Source: Brevibacterium oceani
GTDB lineage: Bacteria > Actinomycetota > Actinomycetes > Actinomycetales > Brevibacteriaceae
Assembly: GCF_013623835.1 (NCBI RefSeq)
Contig: NZ_JABKDE010000003.1
Span: forward strand, 598,991-662,990
DNA: 64,000 nucleotides
Reading direction: 5' to 3'
In this document: positions 44,395-53,642 of the stretch, one piece after another
Layout of the letters: every line of letters starts with the position of its first letter
Position numbering within the stretch: the stretch's first letter is position 1
The notes under the pieces: generated by a model
Seen by the model: the letters and a program-made list of their open reading frames with translations, nothing else
What the model was told of the DNA's origin: nothing
Database searches by the model: none
Program-made: the position numbers and the translations under genes

Positions 44395-44428
44395 GTGGTC
44401 GTGGGCTCTACCGAGAGCCCACGACCAC
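44395..44428 (+). terminator. Strong hairpin inside the ABC/two-component operon
   Basis: Perfect 15-pair stem: GTGGTCGTGGGCTCT (44395-44409), loop ACCG, AGAGCCCACGACCAC (44414-44428). It lies between the permease gene and the kinase gene with no U-tract behind it. It may be a partial terminator, or an mRNA processing or stabilising element that lowers kinase expression relative to the transporter. Confidence 0.7.
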
Positions 44429-44490
44429 TCTGCAGTTCCGCGAGACCGAGTGGTTCCGAGACAGCGGCAACGACGAACGAGGAGGCAGTG

Positions 44491-45696
44491 ATGAGCACTG
44501 AGACCTACGAGCGTCCCTTCACGTTCATGAGCTGGTTCTTCCCCATCTTCTGGCTCGTCTTCCTCGCCTACCCACTCAACGCCTCGTGGAATCTGGAAGG
44601 AACGGCGCGGGCGTGGGGTCTGGGCCTGACGATCATCTTCGCCCTCGTGTTCTACATCGCCATGGTGGCCGGCGGCGTCGGACTGAGGGCATTCTCCCGC
44701 ACCATCCGAGATGCGACAGCGATCCCGACGCGTCGAGCAAAAGTCGTCGTCAACGCCGCCATCGTCCTCATGGTCATCATCACTGTCATCGTGGTGCCGC
44801 TCGTCGGCGAGGAGGGGTTGTCATTCCTCGCCTACATCTCCGTCATCGCCGTGGTGACTGTGCGGAAGGTGATCCCCGGACTCGTCATCGCGGCCTCGAC
44901 CCTCCTCGTCGCCGAGGCTACCCAACGTCTCGTACCCGGGTGGACCCACGATTGGGCCACGACCTTCGGCATCTCGATCTCTGGCTTCGCCATGGTCATG
45001 GCACTCCTTGCCGGGGACCGGGCCCGAGCCGCCCGGGCCTCGGAGGAGGAGAACCGCCGCCTCGAACGTGAGGCCGAACGGCTCCGGCTCTCCCAAGACG
45101 TCCACGACGTGCTCGGACATTCGCTCACCGTCATCGCGCTCAAGGCCCAACTGGCCGCGAAGCTCCAGGCCGCCGGCGCCCCCGAGGCGGCCACCCACAT
45201 CAGCGAGATCGAGACCCTGGCACGTGGAGCGCTCGCCGATGTCCGCACGACGGTTCAGGGCACCAGGCGGATCTCTCTGGCGGAAGAGCTCGTGACGGCG
45301 ACGCGGGCACTGCGCGCCGACGGCATCACCGTCGAAGCTCCCACCTCGGTCGACGGAGTCGAGACCGAACTGCGCGAACTCTTCGCGTGGGCGGTGCGCG
45401 AAGGCAGCACGAACGTCCTCCGACACGCCCGCGCCGGGAGGTGCGTGATCACCCTCGGCCCCACCCGATTCGAGATGCGCAACGACAGCAGCGGGAAGAC
45501 GACCAACCTCGGCGAGGTGGGCGCGGGAACCGGCCTGCAGGGACTGCGCGAACGGGCGCGAGCGGTCGGCGCTGTGGTGCGCACCCAGAAGACCGACGAC
45601 GGTTTCGTCCTCACGGTCGCCCGGGAGGCTAGTGGCGACGCGGTCGCTCGCGACGGGGGCGGCGTCGTCGCCCGCGACGGGGAGGCGCCGCAATGA
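44491..45696 (+). CDS. DesK-type sensor histidine kinase
   Basis: 401 residues. Five or six membrane spans (about 10-175) with almost no extracytoplasmic loop suggest sensing within the membrane. HisKA_3 follows, with the phosphorylated His205 in LSQDVHDVLGHSLTV. The ATP-binding domain has the N-box AVREGSTNVLRHARAG and the G-box GAGTGLQGLRERA. ATG 44491 follows GAGGAGG. Its stop overlaps the response regulator start as ATGA. It probably activates the exporter encoded in front of it. Confidence 0.92.
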   Translation: MSTETYERPFTFMSWFFPIFWLVFLAYPLNASWNLEGTARAWGLGLTIIFALVFYIAMVAGGVGLRAFSRTIRDATAIPTRRAKVVVNAAIVLMVIITVIVVPLVGEEGLSFLAYISVIAVVTVRKVIPGLVIAASTLLVAEATQRLVPGWTHDWATTFGISISGFAMVMALLAGDRARAARASEEENRRLEREAERLRLSQDVHDVLGHSLTVIALKAQLAAKLQAAGAPEAATHISEIETLARGALADVRTTVQGTRRISLAEELVTATRALRADGITVEAPTSVDGVETELRELFAWAVREGSTNVLRHARAGRCVITLGPTRFEMRNDSSGKTTNLGEVGAGTGLQGLRERARAVGAVVRTQKTDDGFVLTVAREASGDAVARDGGGVVARDGEAPQ

Positions 45697-46298
45697 TCAC
45701 CCTGCTCATCGCTGACGATCAGAGGATGGTCCGTGAGGCGCTCGCCGCTCTGCTCGGCATGGAGGCCGACCTCGAGGTCGTCGCCCAGTGCGCCCGTGGC
45801 GACGAGGTGCTGCCGGCCGTGCGGGAGTCCCGCCCTGACGTCGCCCTCCTCGACGTCGATATGCCGGGACCTGACGGCCTCGAGGTTGCCGCCACCCTGA
45901 ATGAGGAGTTTCCGCAGGTCAAGGTCATCATCGTCACCACCTATGGGCGACCGGGATGGGTGAAACGGGCGATGGACGCCGAGGTGGACGGATTCATGGT
46001 CAAGGACGCACCGGTCGAGCATCTCGCCGAGGGCATCCGCCGGGTGATGTCGGGTCTGCGGGTCATCGACCCCGAGCTCGTCGTCGAATCGTCGATGCAC
46101 GGCGCTTCTCCGCTGACCGAGCGGGAGACCGACGTGCTGCGAGCGGCGGCCGACGGTGCCAGCGTGGACGAGGTCGCCTCGATACTGTTCCTGTCCGCCG
46201 GGACCGTGCGGAACCGGCTGTCGGCGGCGATCGGGAAGACGAACGCCCGCAACCGCGCCGACGCCGCACGCATCGCCCGCGACAACGGGTGGCTGTAG
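45693..46298 (+). CDS. NarL/DesR-type response regulator
   Basis: 201 residues. The receiver domain covers 1-120 with the phosphate-accepting Asp54 (ALLDVDMPGPDG) and Lys104 (FMVKDAP). The LuxR-type helix-turn-helix is LTERETDVLRAAADGASVDEVASILFLSAGTVRNRLSAAIGK. It is the cognate of the kinase encoded upstream (ATGA overlap). It likely binds the GTGACAAATGGCA repeats in front of the operon. Confidence 0.93.
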   Translation: MITLLIADDQRMVREALAALLGMEADLEVVAQCARGDEVLPAVRESRPDVALLDVDMPGPDGLEVAATLNEEFPQVKVIIVTTYGRPGWVKRAMDAEVDGFMVKDAPVEHLAEGIRRVMSGLRVIDPELVVESSMHGASPLTERETDVLRAAADGASVDEVASILFLSAGTVRNRLSAAIGKTNARNRADAARIARDNGWL

Positions 46299-46478
46299 GT
46301 CAGGCCAGTCGTCGGAGCCACCTCCGCGCCTTCACGCGGGCATCGAGTACGTGACTGTGCATCAGAAGTGTGAGCGTACTGATTTTCATCACTACGTGTA
46401 CACATCGGGCATACAGTAGCCGTGCCGCACCGACCGGGCCGCACGCAGGCAGTGCCGCACACTGGCCGGGCCGCTGGC
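46299..46478. other. Convergent intergenic region with imperfect GC repeats
   Basis: 180 bases. The left half has an AT-rich stretch (TGATTTTCATCACTACGTGTACACATC). The right half has an imperfect direct repeat: GTGCCGCAC + GACCGGGCCGC (46422-46442) and GTGCCGCAC + GGCCGGGCCGC (46452-46474). No clear terminator and no gene. Confidence 0.4.
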
Positions 46479-47603
46479 TCAGCGTCGCCGCAGTGCCTGG
46501 CCCCACGACAGCTTCGGGCCCGACTGGAGGATCGAGCGTTCGAAGATCCGGGTTGCCACCAACAGGGCGAGCAGTGTCGTCGCGGCGAGGATGAGCAGCG
46601 AGACGAGCGGCTCCCACCATGCGATCGTGCCGAGGAAGACTCGCATCGGCACGGCCACCGCCGCCGAGAACGGAATGTAGCTGAGCACCCCCATGACCGT
46701 CTCGTTCGAGGAGAAGATGATGACGGCCATATACGGCAGGAAGATGAGCATCATGATCGGCGTACTCGTCGACGGCAGGTCCTCGGTGCGCGAGACCATC
46801 GAGGCTGCGGCCGCGTAGAGGGCGGCGACCATGACGAAGCCGATGATGAAGAGCGGGACGAACCAGGCGATGGGCTCGGCGACCTTGCCCAACACGAGGT
46901 CGTTTCCGCTGACGGCGGCTCCGGCGAGGACCGCGACCGCAGTGAGTCCGATCTGGGCGAAGGCGAGGATCGTACACGCGATGACCTTGCCGAACATGAG
47001 CACCCGCGCCGAGGTGGAGGCGAGCAGGATCTCGACGATGCGTGACTGCTTCTCCTCGACCACCGAGGAGGCGATCGTATTGCCGAAGGTCATCGCCGCC
47101 ATGAAGAACACGAGTCCGAGGCCGAGCCCGATGAAGTAGGTCAGGGCCGGATCCGGAGCGTCGGGGTCGAGGAGTTCGACCTCGGGCGTGAGGCTGAGCG
47201 AGCCGATGAGCGATTCCGGGGCCGACCGGAGCGAGAGGATTGCAACTCCGGTCGGGGAGTCCTCCGAGTCGACGACCGCGGCGTCGACCTTCTCGGAGCT
47301 GACGAGGGCTTTCGCCTCATCCACATCGTCGACGACGACAGGTTCGATGTCCTCGATGCCCTTGACGGCTTCGGCCCCCGCTGAGGTGACCGCTACCTTG
47401 TCCGTGGACGAGAAGAGTGAGGGCAGCGCCCCGGAGACTCCGACGAGGGCCCCGAGGATGACGATTGAGAGGATCGTCGAGATCATGAACGCCTTGGACT
47501 TGAGCCGGACCATGATCTCGCGTTCGATGACGAGGCCGATGGCGGTGGTGAAGCCGGCACGGTTCGCGGCTGAGTCTGTTCGGGTCAGGGTTTCCGTGCT
47601 CAT
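46479..47603 (-). CDS. NatB-like ABC-2 permease
   Basis: 374 residues. An N-terminal span (about 32-52) is followed by a large outer loop of ~130 residues (VAVTSAGAEAVKGIEDIEPVVVDDVDEAKALVSSEKVDAAVVD). Five spans follow, with VVEEKQSRIVEILLASTSARVLMFGKVIAC, the signature of NatB/YhaP exporters. ATG 47603 overlaps the stop of the ATPase gene (ATGA). NatAB relatives export sodium or drugs; the substrate here is not known. Confidence 0.9.
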   Translation of the reverse strand: MSTETLTRTDSAANRAGFTTAIGLVIEREIMVRLKSKAFMISTILSIVILGALVGVSGALPSLFSSTDKVAVTSAGAEAVKGIEDIEPVVVDDVDEAKALVSSEKVDAAVVDSEDSPTGVAILSLRSAPESLIGSLSLTPEVELLDPDAPDPALTYFIGLGLGLVFFMAAMTFGNTIASSVVEEKQSRIVEILLASTSARVLMFGKVIACTILAFAQIGLTAVAVLAGAAVSGNDLVLGKVAEPIAWFVPLFIIGFVMVAALYAAAASMVSRTEDLPSTSTPIMMLIFLPYMAVIIFSSNETVMGVLSYIPFSAAVAVPMRVFLGTIAWWEPLVSLLILAATTLLALLVATRIFERSILQSGPKLSWGQALRRR

Positions 47604-48487
47604 GACTGGGTGACCTCCTGGAAGAGCCGGTTGAGGGGGACGATGTGCGGAGCGAACGAGGACACGGAGGACACGTCGAGCGCTTTCCTCAGGACCGCCT
47701 CGGCGGTGGTGGAGTCCGGTGCTGCGAAGCGGACCCAGTTCCCGTCGAATTCGATGACGGTGATGTCGGGGACCTCGCGCACCCATCCCATGTCCGCGTC
47801 GGTCTGGAGCGTCCATTCGGGTGAGCTGCGTTCGCGGCGCAGTTCGTCAGTGGTGCCGGCGGCGATGAGGCGGCCGTCGTTGATGATGACGACGTCGTCG
47901 ACGAGGCGTTCGACGAGGTCGAGCTGGTGGCTGGAGAAGAGCACGGGGGCGCCGGAGGCGGCGAAGGAGGTGAGGACTGCGAGGGTGCGTTCGACGGCGG
48001 TGGGGTCGAGCCCGGAGAACGGTTCGTCGAGGACAAGAGCCTCGGGGTCGTGGATGAGGGCCGCGGCGATCTGGACCTTCTGCTGGTTGCCGAGGTTGAC
48101 CGATTCGAGGGTGTCGGTGGGTTCGCCTTTGAGGTCGAGTTCCTCAAGGAGTTCGAGCCCGCGTTTCTTCGCGGTCTGGCGGCTCAGTCCGTGGAAACGG
48201 GCGAGGTAGACGAGCTGATCGATGATCGGCATCTTCGGGTAGAGACCGCGCTCTTCGGGCATATAGCCGATCGCGCTGCGGTGGGCCGGGGTGATGGCGG
48301 TTCCGTCGACGGTGATGCGTCCGGAGTCGGCGGCCAGCACGCCGAGGAGGATCCGCATGGTCGTCGTCTTGCCGGAGCCGTTCGAACCGACGAAGCCGGT
48401 CATCCGTCCGTCGGCGATGTCGAAGCTGAGGTCGTGGAGCACCTGCTTGTCGCCGAAGCTGCGGTTGATGTTCTCCAGAGTGATCAT
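47600..48487 (-). CDS. NatA-like ABC exporter ATPase
   Basis: 295 residues. Walker A is GSNGSGKTTTMR, the signature is VNLGNQQKVQIAAALIHDP, and Walker B is LVLDEPFSGLDPTAV, then SSHQLDLVERLVDDVVII. The N-L-G-N-Q-Q-K signature variant is typical of the NatA/YhaQ group. It drives the NatB-like permease encoded next (ATGA overlap). Its leader shares a 349-base gap with the pilus operon, and tandem palindromes lie 125-160 bases upstream of its start. Confidence 0.92.
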   Translation of the reverse strand: MITLENINRSFGDKQVLHDLSFDIADGRMTGFVGSNGSGKTTTMRILLGVLAADSGRITVDGTAITPAHRSAIGYMPEERGLYPKMPIIDQLVYLARFHGLSRQTAKKRGLELLEELDLKGEPTDTLESVNLGNQQKVQIAAALIHDPEALVLDEPFSGLDPTAVERTLAVLTSFAASGAPVLFSSHQLDLVERLVDDVVIINDGRLIAAGTTDELRRERSSPEWTLQTDADMGWVREVPDITVIEFDGNWVRFAAPDSTTAEAVLRKALDVSSVSSFAPHIVPLNRLFQEVTQS

Positions 48488-48836
48488 GCTTCAACGCTAT
48501 GCGGAGATCGGTGCTTTGGGATCAGCCGAACGGGTGAATTCGCGCCCCTGCCTGCGGGGGAGTCGCGAACGGCGCAGGTGGGAGCAGCGATGTTTCGAAG
48601 ATTGAAATTCAAACTACTGAGTAGTTGAGATGTGAACTACTCGGTAGTGGAGTGACTACGGAACTCTTGCTGAAGAGTGCCTGCTGGGCAGTGTGATTGA
48701 TCGTGCAACTACATATCTTGAAAGAGCTTGACCAGCTCCTCACTCCGCAACTCTGATACCGGTGCCACGTTGCCGTGGATCGTCAGGGAATCGAATCGAG
48801 CTGGAACACCTTGCTCGACTTCGAAATGAGGGATGT
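48488..48836. other. Divergent regulatory region between NatAB exporter and pilus operon
   Basis: 349 bases without a gene. The left third is GC-rich leader of the exporter. The middle (48595-48665) is AT-rich and holds two palindromic operators. The right part contains TTGATCGTGCAACTACATATCTTG (near 48690), a promoter-like stretch, and a ~110-base untranslated leader for the pilus operon. Confidence 0.55.
48612..48648. promoter_or_regulatory. Tandem TetR-type palindromic operators
   Basis: AACTACTGAGTAGTT (48612-48626) is a perfect odd palindrome. ACTACTCGGTAGT (48636-48648) is a near copy centred 23 bases away. A further half-site GACTAC follows at about 48654. This is typical of a TetR/AcrR dimer pair, but no such gene adjoins. 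Confidence 0.75.
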
Positions 48837-51236
48837 ATGACCCGGGTACGTCTGCGCGTGCGCGCCCTGTGGGCGGCGCTGATCGCTGTGCTCTTGGTGA
48901 TCGCCGGTGGTGTCGTCGTTCTGCCCGCCGCCCCGGCGCAGGCGGCGGCATCGATCAGCTGTGAGCCGGGCGTCGCCTACTCGGCGTCGAGCGACGGACA
49001 GCTGAGGAAGATGACAAGCTCGGGTTCGACGAACGTCGGAAGCTACGCCACCAAGCGAGAACGCTATTGGAGTGTCTGGTCCGGGTGGCAGTACCGCGAC
49101 GTGCAGGTGACGTCATTCAACGGTCTCGGGATCGGGAAGAACGGATCACCGATCTACGCCTACGAACGGACGGACTCCGCACAGACCGTCGAGATCTACC
49201 GGTTCGACACTTCGTCGGAGACCTGGAAGACCACCGATGCCAAGGAGTCGAAGAGCGGAGTCCAGTTCATCGGCGGCGCCGTCAACCTCTCCACTGACAT
49301 CTTCTACTTCGGCGGCTTCAACACGGCCGGCACCTCCTTCTTCCTCTATTCCTACGATTCGGGCAGCAACAGCATCTCGTTCAAGGGCACCATCGACACC
49401 AGTGCCGACTCGGGTGGCGCTGCCAATGGAGACATCGCCTTCGACGCGAACGGCAACCTCTTCATCGTTCGCGGATCGGGCTCGACGACGACGATCTTCT
49501 CGGTCACCGCAGCCAACGTCGCGAATGCTGCGGGTGGATCGATCCCTTCGTCCAAGTCCGCAGGATTCACGACCAACTCCAATGTCAACGGAGTGGCATT
49601 CGACGCGGCAGGCAAGGCGTATCTCGGAACCGGAGACTCCATCACCAGCTACGACATGCCGAACTGGTCGAACAGACAGTCGTTCGCCAGCGGCTCATGG
49701 TCGAGCACCGATCTCGCATCCTGCTCGTCTCCGGCCACCCTCACGCTCCAGAAGGAGATCGCAGGCGGACGCGCGAAGTCTGCGGACCAGTTCGGTCTCA
49801 CCCTCAAGCAGGGCAGCACAGAGCTCGGCACCGCCACGACGACCGGTGAGAAGACCGGTCTGCAGGACGAAATCGTCGGGCCGCTGCCCGCCAAACGCGG
49901 AGCCGAGATCGCCTTCTCCGAGTCTGCTGCCAAGGGGGCTGACCTGGGCGATTACGCCAGCACCTACTCGTGCACCGTCGACGGCCGCGCACTCTCCGGC
50001 TCCTCCGGCACCGGAACCTCTGGCACCGTGACCATTCCCAACACCGGCGACGCCGTCGTCTGCACGATCACGAACTCTCCGCTGACTGCGAACGTCTCGA
50101 TCCACAAGGACGTCGTCGATGAGAACGGTGAGAACAAGAAGCCCGGCAAGGACTGGACCGTCGGGGCAAAGACGACCGCCACAACCGAGTCGGTGACCTC
50201 GACTCCGACCGCTGCCACGCAGAAGACCGACGCCGACGGCAACGCGAAGTGGGGACTGAAGTTCTCGAAGCCCACGGGCCGGGCCATGGTCGCGATCTCC
50301 GAGACCCAACAGGACGGCTACGAGTTCAAGAGCGGCAGCTGCGATATCACTCACCTCGACGGGTCGAAGGACACGACGAAGCTCACCAACGACCAGAGCA
50401 CCGGCCTCACAGGCATCAAGCCCGGCGACAGCATCGACTGCACCTACCTCAACAAGGTCAAAGACACCGCGCTGACCCTGGTGAAGAAGGTCGACAACAC
50501 GGCTGCGGCCGGCACTGCCAAAGACACTGACTGGACTCTCAAGGCCGAAGGTGACGCCGCCTCGGGGAACAAGACCATCGAAGGCAAGACCGGGCAGGAG
50601 TCGGTGACCAAGGCGAAGGTGAAGTCCGGTAAGTACGCCCTCTCCGAGGCCGGAACCCCGAAGGGCTACGACGCCTCGGACTGGGACTGTAAACCGAGAT
50701 CCGGTTCCGGCGTCGTCACCTCGGACAAGAGCTCCGTGACTCTGAAATCCGGCGACGATGTCACCTGCACCATCACGAACACCGCGAAAACCGGTGCCGT
50801 GACCTGGGGCAAGACCGACGAATCCGGAAACGCACTCAAAGGCTCGGTCTGGACCCTCACCGATCCCGACGGGAAGTCGACGGAGATCGAGGACTGCGTG
50901 GCCGCCTCGGCGGACAAATGCGCGGGCGCCGATAAGGACCCGGCAGCCGGCAAATTCTCCGTCGACAGTCTCAAGTGGGGCAAGCACACCCTCGTCGAGA
51001 AGAAGGCACCGGCCGGATACATCCTCGACGACGCACCCCACACGTTCACGGTCTCCGGAACCGACCTGGAGAAGAAACTCGGGTCGTACACCAACGAGCA
51101 GAAGCCCCCGGTGGCACTGCCGCTGACCGGCGGAACCGGAAGCCAGATCTACCTCATCGGCGGAGCAGCACTGCTCGCCGCCGCCGGTGCCATCGCACTT
51201 CTCAAGGGCCTGCGCCGCAGGAACCGGAAGCACTGA
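48837..51236 (+). CDS. SpaA-type pilus tip/minor pilin adhesin with propeller-like head
   Basis: 799 residues. A signal peptide ends near PAQAAAS. The N-terminal ~270 residues have repeated aromatic/Gly strands (GVAYSASSDGQLRKM, SPIYAYERTD, GGAVNLSTDIFYFGGFN, GDIAFDANGNLFIVRG, NGVAFDAAGKAYLG) like a beta-propeller. Several prealbumin/Cna-B-like domains follow (from about 300), each ending in a TxCTITN strand. The last has the E-box VEKKAPAGYILDD. The sorting signal LPLTG (761-765), a hydrophobic span and RRRNRKH end the protein. First gene of a tip-backbone-sortase operon. ATG 48837 follows GAGGG. It would sit at the pilus tip and mediate adhesion. Confidence 0.88.
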   Translation: MTRVRLRVRALWAALIAVLLVIAGGVVVLPAAPAQAAASISCEPGVAYSASSDGQLRKMTSSGSTNVGSYATKRERYWSVWSGWQYRDVQVTSFNGLGIGKNGSPIYAYERTDSAQTVEIYRFDTSSETWKTTDAKESKSGVQFIGGAVNLSTDIFYFGGFNTAGTSFFLYSYDSGSNSISFKGTIDTSADSGGAANGDIAFDANGNLFIVRGSGSTTTIFSVTAANVANAAGGSIPSSKSAGFTTNSNVNGVAFDAAGKAYLGTGDSITSYDMPNWSNRQSFASGSWSSTDLASCSSPATLTLQKEIAGGRAKSADQFGLTLKQGSTELGTATTTGEKTGLQDEIVGPLPAKRGAEIAFSESAAKGADLGDYASTYSCTVDGRALSGSSGTGTSGTVTIPNTGDAVVCTITNSPLTANVSIHKDVVDENGENKKPGKDWTVGAKTTATTESVTSTPTAATQKTDADGNAKWGLKFSKPTGRAMVAISETQQDGYEFKSGSCDITHLDGSKDTTKLTNDQSTGLTGIKPGDSIDCTYLNKVKDTALTLVKKVDNTAAAGTAKDTDWTLKAEGDAASGNKTIEGKTGQESVTKAKVKSGKYALSEAGTPKGYDASDWDCKPRSGSGVVTSDKSSVTLKSGDDVTCTITNTAKTGAVTWGKTDESGNALKGSVWTLTDPDGKSTEIEDCVAASADKCAGADKDPAAGKFSVDSLKWGKHTLVEKKAPAGYILDDAPHTFTVSGTDLEKKLGSYTNEQKPPVALPLTGGTGSQIYLIGGAALLAAAGAIALLKGLRRRNRKH

Positions 51237-51246
51237 AAGGGAAACA

Positions 51247-52629
51247 ATGAAAAACAGGAAATCAGGTCTGTTGCGGCGTCTGACCGCGGTGGCCGCCATC
51301 GCCTCGCTGAGCGTTCTGGGCATGGCCGGCACCGCGCAGGCCGCTGACAATGTGGGCAACATCGATTCCGGTCGGACCGGGTCGATCATCATCCACAAGT
51401 ACGACGGCAGCTACGGCACCGACGGTGGTGACGGATCGGCGATCACGGACACCTCGAAGCTCGGCGAACCGCTGAACGGCGCCGAATTCACCGTCCAGAA
51501 GGTCACAGACAAGGGTGGCCAGGCCATCGACCTGACGACCCCCGAGGGCTGGGACGCCATCAAGGGCGTCACGGCCGAGCAGGTCAAAGGCAATGCCTTC
51601 ACCAAGGCCGCCGGAGTTGCGAAGACCACGGCAAATGGCGGCCTCGCAACATTCGGTGATCTCCCGCTGGGCCTCTACCTCGTCACCGAGACCAAGGCTC
51701 CCGCGAACGCGACCTCGACGACTGATCCGTTCCTCGTCACGCTTCCGCTCTCGCAGGACAACGGCAAGTGGCTCTACGACGTCAACGTCTACCCGAAGAA
51801 CTCGGTGAACAAGACCCAGCCGACCAAAGAGGTCTCGAACCCCTCAGCACCGATCCTCGGTGCGACCGTCGACTGGACCATCACCGCACCGGTTCCGGCC
51901 GCGAACAACGGGTACAAGAAGTTCGTCATCACTGACAAGCTCGATTCCCGCCTCGGTTTCGTTTCCGCCAAGGTCGCGGGCTTCACGGAGGGCACCGACT
52001 ACACGCTGGCGAACAACGGCGGCACAGTGTCCATCACCTTCACTGCGACCGGACTGAACAAGCTCGAGGGTGGTAACAAGGTCGTCGCCACGATCACCAC
52101 GAAGGTCACCTCCCAGGGCGACGGCACCATCGAGAACACCGCACTGGTCAACACGAACGACTCCAAGGTCGAGACCCCTGCCGTGAGCACGAACTGGGGC
52201 TCGCTCAAGGTCATCAAGCACGTCGCCGGCGACCAGGGGCACACCCTTGCCGGTGCCGAGTTCGACATCTTCTCCGATGCTGCCGGCAAGAACAAGGTCG
52301 CGTCGGTGAAGACCGCAGCCGACGGCACTGTCTCCGTCACCCTGTGGGTCGGCAACAATGACGACACCACGCAGAAGTACTGGGTCAAGGAGACCAAGGC
52401 CCCGGCCGGCTACATCCTCGACGACTCTCTCAACGAGGTCACCGTCACCGCCGGTGAAGTCGCGAGTGCCTTCGAGTTCAAGTTCCCCAACTCCCAGCAG
52501 GGCCACCCGGACCTCCCGCTGACCGGTGCTGACGGCAAGCTGCTCGCGATGATCGCCGGCATCGGCCTCATGCTCATCGCCGGTGGTGCAGGCATCGTCG
52601 CAGCCAACCGCCGCAAGAACCAGGTGTGA
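51247..52629 (+). CDS. Major pilin (backbone) subunit, SpaA/FimA type
   Basis: 460 residues. The signal peptide ends near AQAAD. The pilin motif WLYDVNVYPKN (175-185) offers Lys184 for the isopeptide link between subunits, and the E-box YWVKETKAPAGYILD (378-392) offers Glu382 for the internal isopeptide bond. The sorting signal LPLTG (423-427) is followed by a span and NRRKNQV. Together they define the sortase-polymerised shaft subunit. ATG 51247 follows AAAGGG, ten bases after the tip gene. The stop overlaps the sortase start as GTGA. Confidence 0.95.
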   Translation: MKNRKSGLLRRLTAVAAIASLSVLGMAGTAQAADNVGNIDSGRTGSIIIHKYDGSYGTDGGDGSAITDTSKLGEPLNGAEFTVQKVTDKGGQAIDLTTPEGWDAIKGVTAEQVKGNAFTKAAGVAKTTANGGLATFGDLPLGLYLVTETKAPANATSTTDPFLVTLPLSQDNGKWLYDVNVYPKNSVNKTQPTKEVSNPSAPILGATVDWTITAPVPAANNGYKKFVITDKLDSRLGFVSAKVAGFTEGTDYTLANNGGTVSITFTATGLNKLEGGNKVVATITTKVTSQGDGTIENTALVNTNDSKVETPAVSTNWGSLKVIKHVAGDQGHTLAGAEFDIFSDAAGKNKVASVKTAADGTVSVTLWVGNNDDTTQKYWVKETKAPAGYILDDSLNEVTVTAGEVASAFEFKFPNSQQGHPDLPLTGADGKLLAMIAGIGLMLIAGGAGIVAANRRKNQV

Positions 52630-53642
52630 CCCACTCACCTGAAGGCAGGCAGACCACCGAGGCTGCCGTGCCGGGCACGACCACGCGGCGTCTGTCCACC
52701 GACGGGCGCCGCTGGCGCGTGCCGATTCTCTCCCTCGTCGTCGCGCTCATCGCCCTGACCGGCCTGGGCATCTGGACCTACCCGAGCGCGGCCGCGTGGT
52801 TCTCCCAGCTCGACCAGTCGAAGATCATCGACAACGCCGCGGACGGGACCGCCGGAAACCGAGCCGAGAACGCCCGCCAGATCGCTCTCGCCCACAAGTA
52901 CAACGATGCCCTCGAATCCGGAGCCAGTCTCGAATCGAACCATCGACTGCCTTCGGGCGAGGGCACCTCGGCGAAGGGCGCACCTGCCTACGAGGACGTC
53001 CTCGACGACGGTGGGACGGGCGTGATGACCCGACTGCGGATTCCGAAGATCGACGTCGACCTGCCCGTCTACCACGGCACGGACGATGCCACCCTGCTCA
53101 AGGGCCTCGGCCACCTCGAAGGCACGAGCCTGCCCGTCGGCGGAAAGGGCACACACTCGGTCATCACCGGCCACCGGGGACTCGCCGAGGCGACCATGTT
53201 CACGAACCTCGACAAGGTCGGCAAGGGGGATCGGTTCACGCTCACGACCTTCGGCGAGGTGCTCAGCTACCAGGTCGTGAGGACTCAGGTCGTCGATCCC
53301 GATGAGACCGAATCGCTGGGCACGATCTCCGATCGGGACCTCGTCACCCTCGTGACGTGCACCCCGCTGGGCATCAACTCCCAGCGCATCCTCGTCACCG
53401 CCGAACGCGTCTACCCGACCCCTGCCGCCGACCGGGAATCAGGTCTGGCCGAAACGGACCTGCCGGGCTTCCCCTGGTGGATCGTCATCATGGCAGCGGG
53501 CCTGGTGGCCGCCGGCGTCTACGTGTGGTGGTCGGGCCGTCCGGTGCGACCGAAGACAGCTGGCGCGTCGAATGGAACGGAGACAACCGGTGCAGCGGAC
53601 GGTGCGAAGTCCACTAGCGCCGCGCGTGGTCCGAAGCATTGA
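52626..53642 (+). CDS. Class C pilin sortase
   Basis: 338 residues. The N-terminal span is 31-51, the catalytic domain about 125-265 with His183 (ITGHRG), Cys245 (LVTCTPLGINS) and Arg254, and a second span is 283-302. The APAYEDVLDDGGTGVMTRLRIPKI start and TPLGINSQR are class C features. The DPF/DPW/DPY lid common in class C enzymes is not seen before the catalytic domain. It polymerises the backbone pilin and adds the tip subunit on the outer membrane face. GTG 52626 overlaps the pilin stop. The 3' end overlaps the convergent LuxR gene by 29 bases. Confidence 0.93.
   Translation: MTHSPEGRQTTEAAVPGTTTRRLSTDGRRWRVPILSLVVALIALTGLGIWTYPSAAAWFSQLDQSKIIDNAADGTAGNRAENARQIALAHKYNDALESGASLESNHRLPSGEGTSAKGAPAYEDVLDDGGTGVMTRLRIPKIDVDLPVYHGTDDATLLKGLGHLEGTSLPVGGKGTHSVITGHRGLAEATMFTNLDKVGKGDRFTLTTFGEVLSYQVVRTQVVDPDETESLGTISDRDLVTLVTCTPLGINSQRILVTAERVYPTPAADRESGLAETDLPGFPWWIVIMAAGLVAAGVYVWWSGRPVRPKTAGASNGTETTGAADGAKSTSAARGPKH

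Noticed and set aside
46422..46474. GTGCCGCAC repeats as a REP or mobile element
   Set aside because: Only one imperfect pair, no inverted ends and no transposase.
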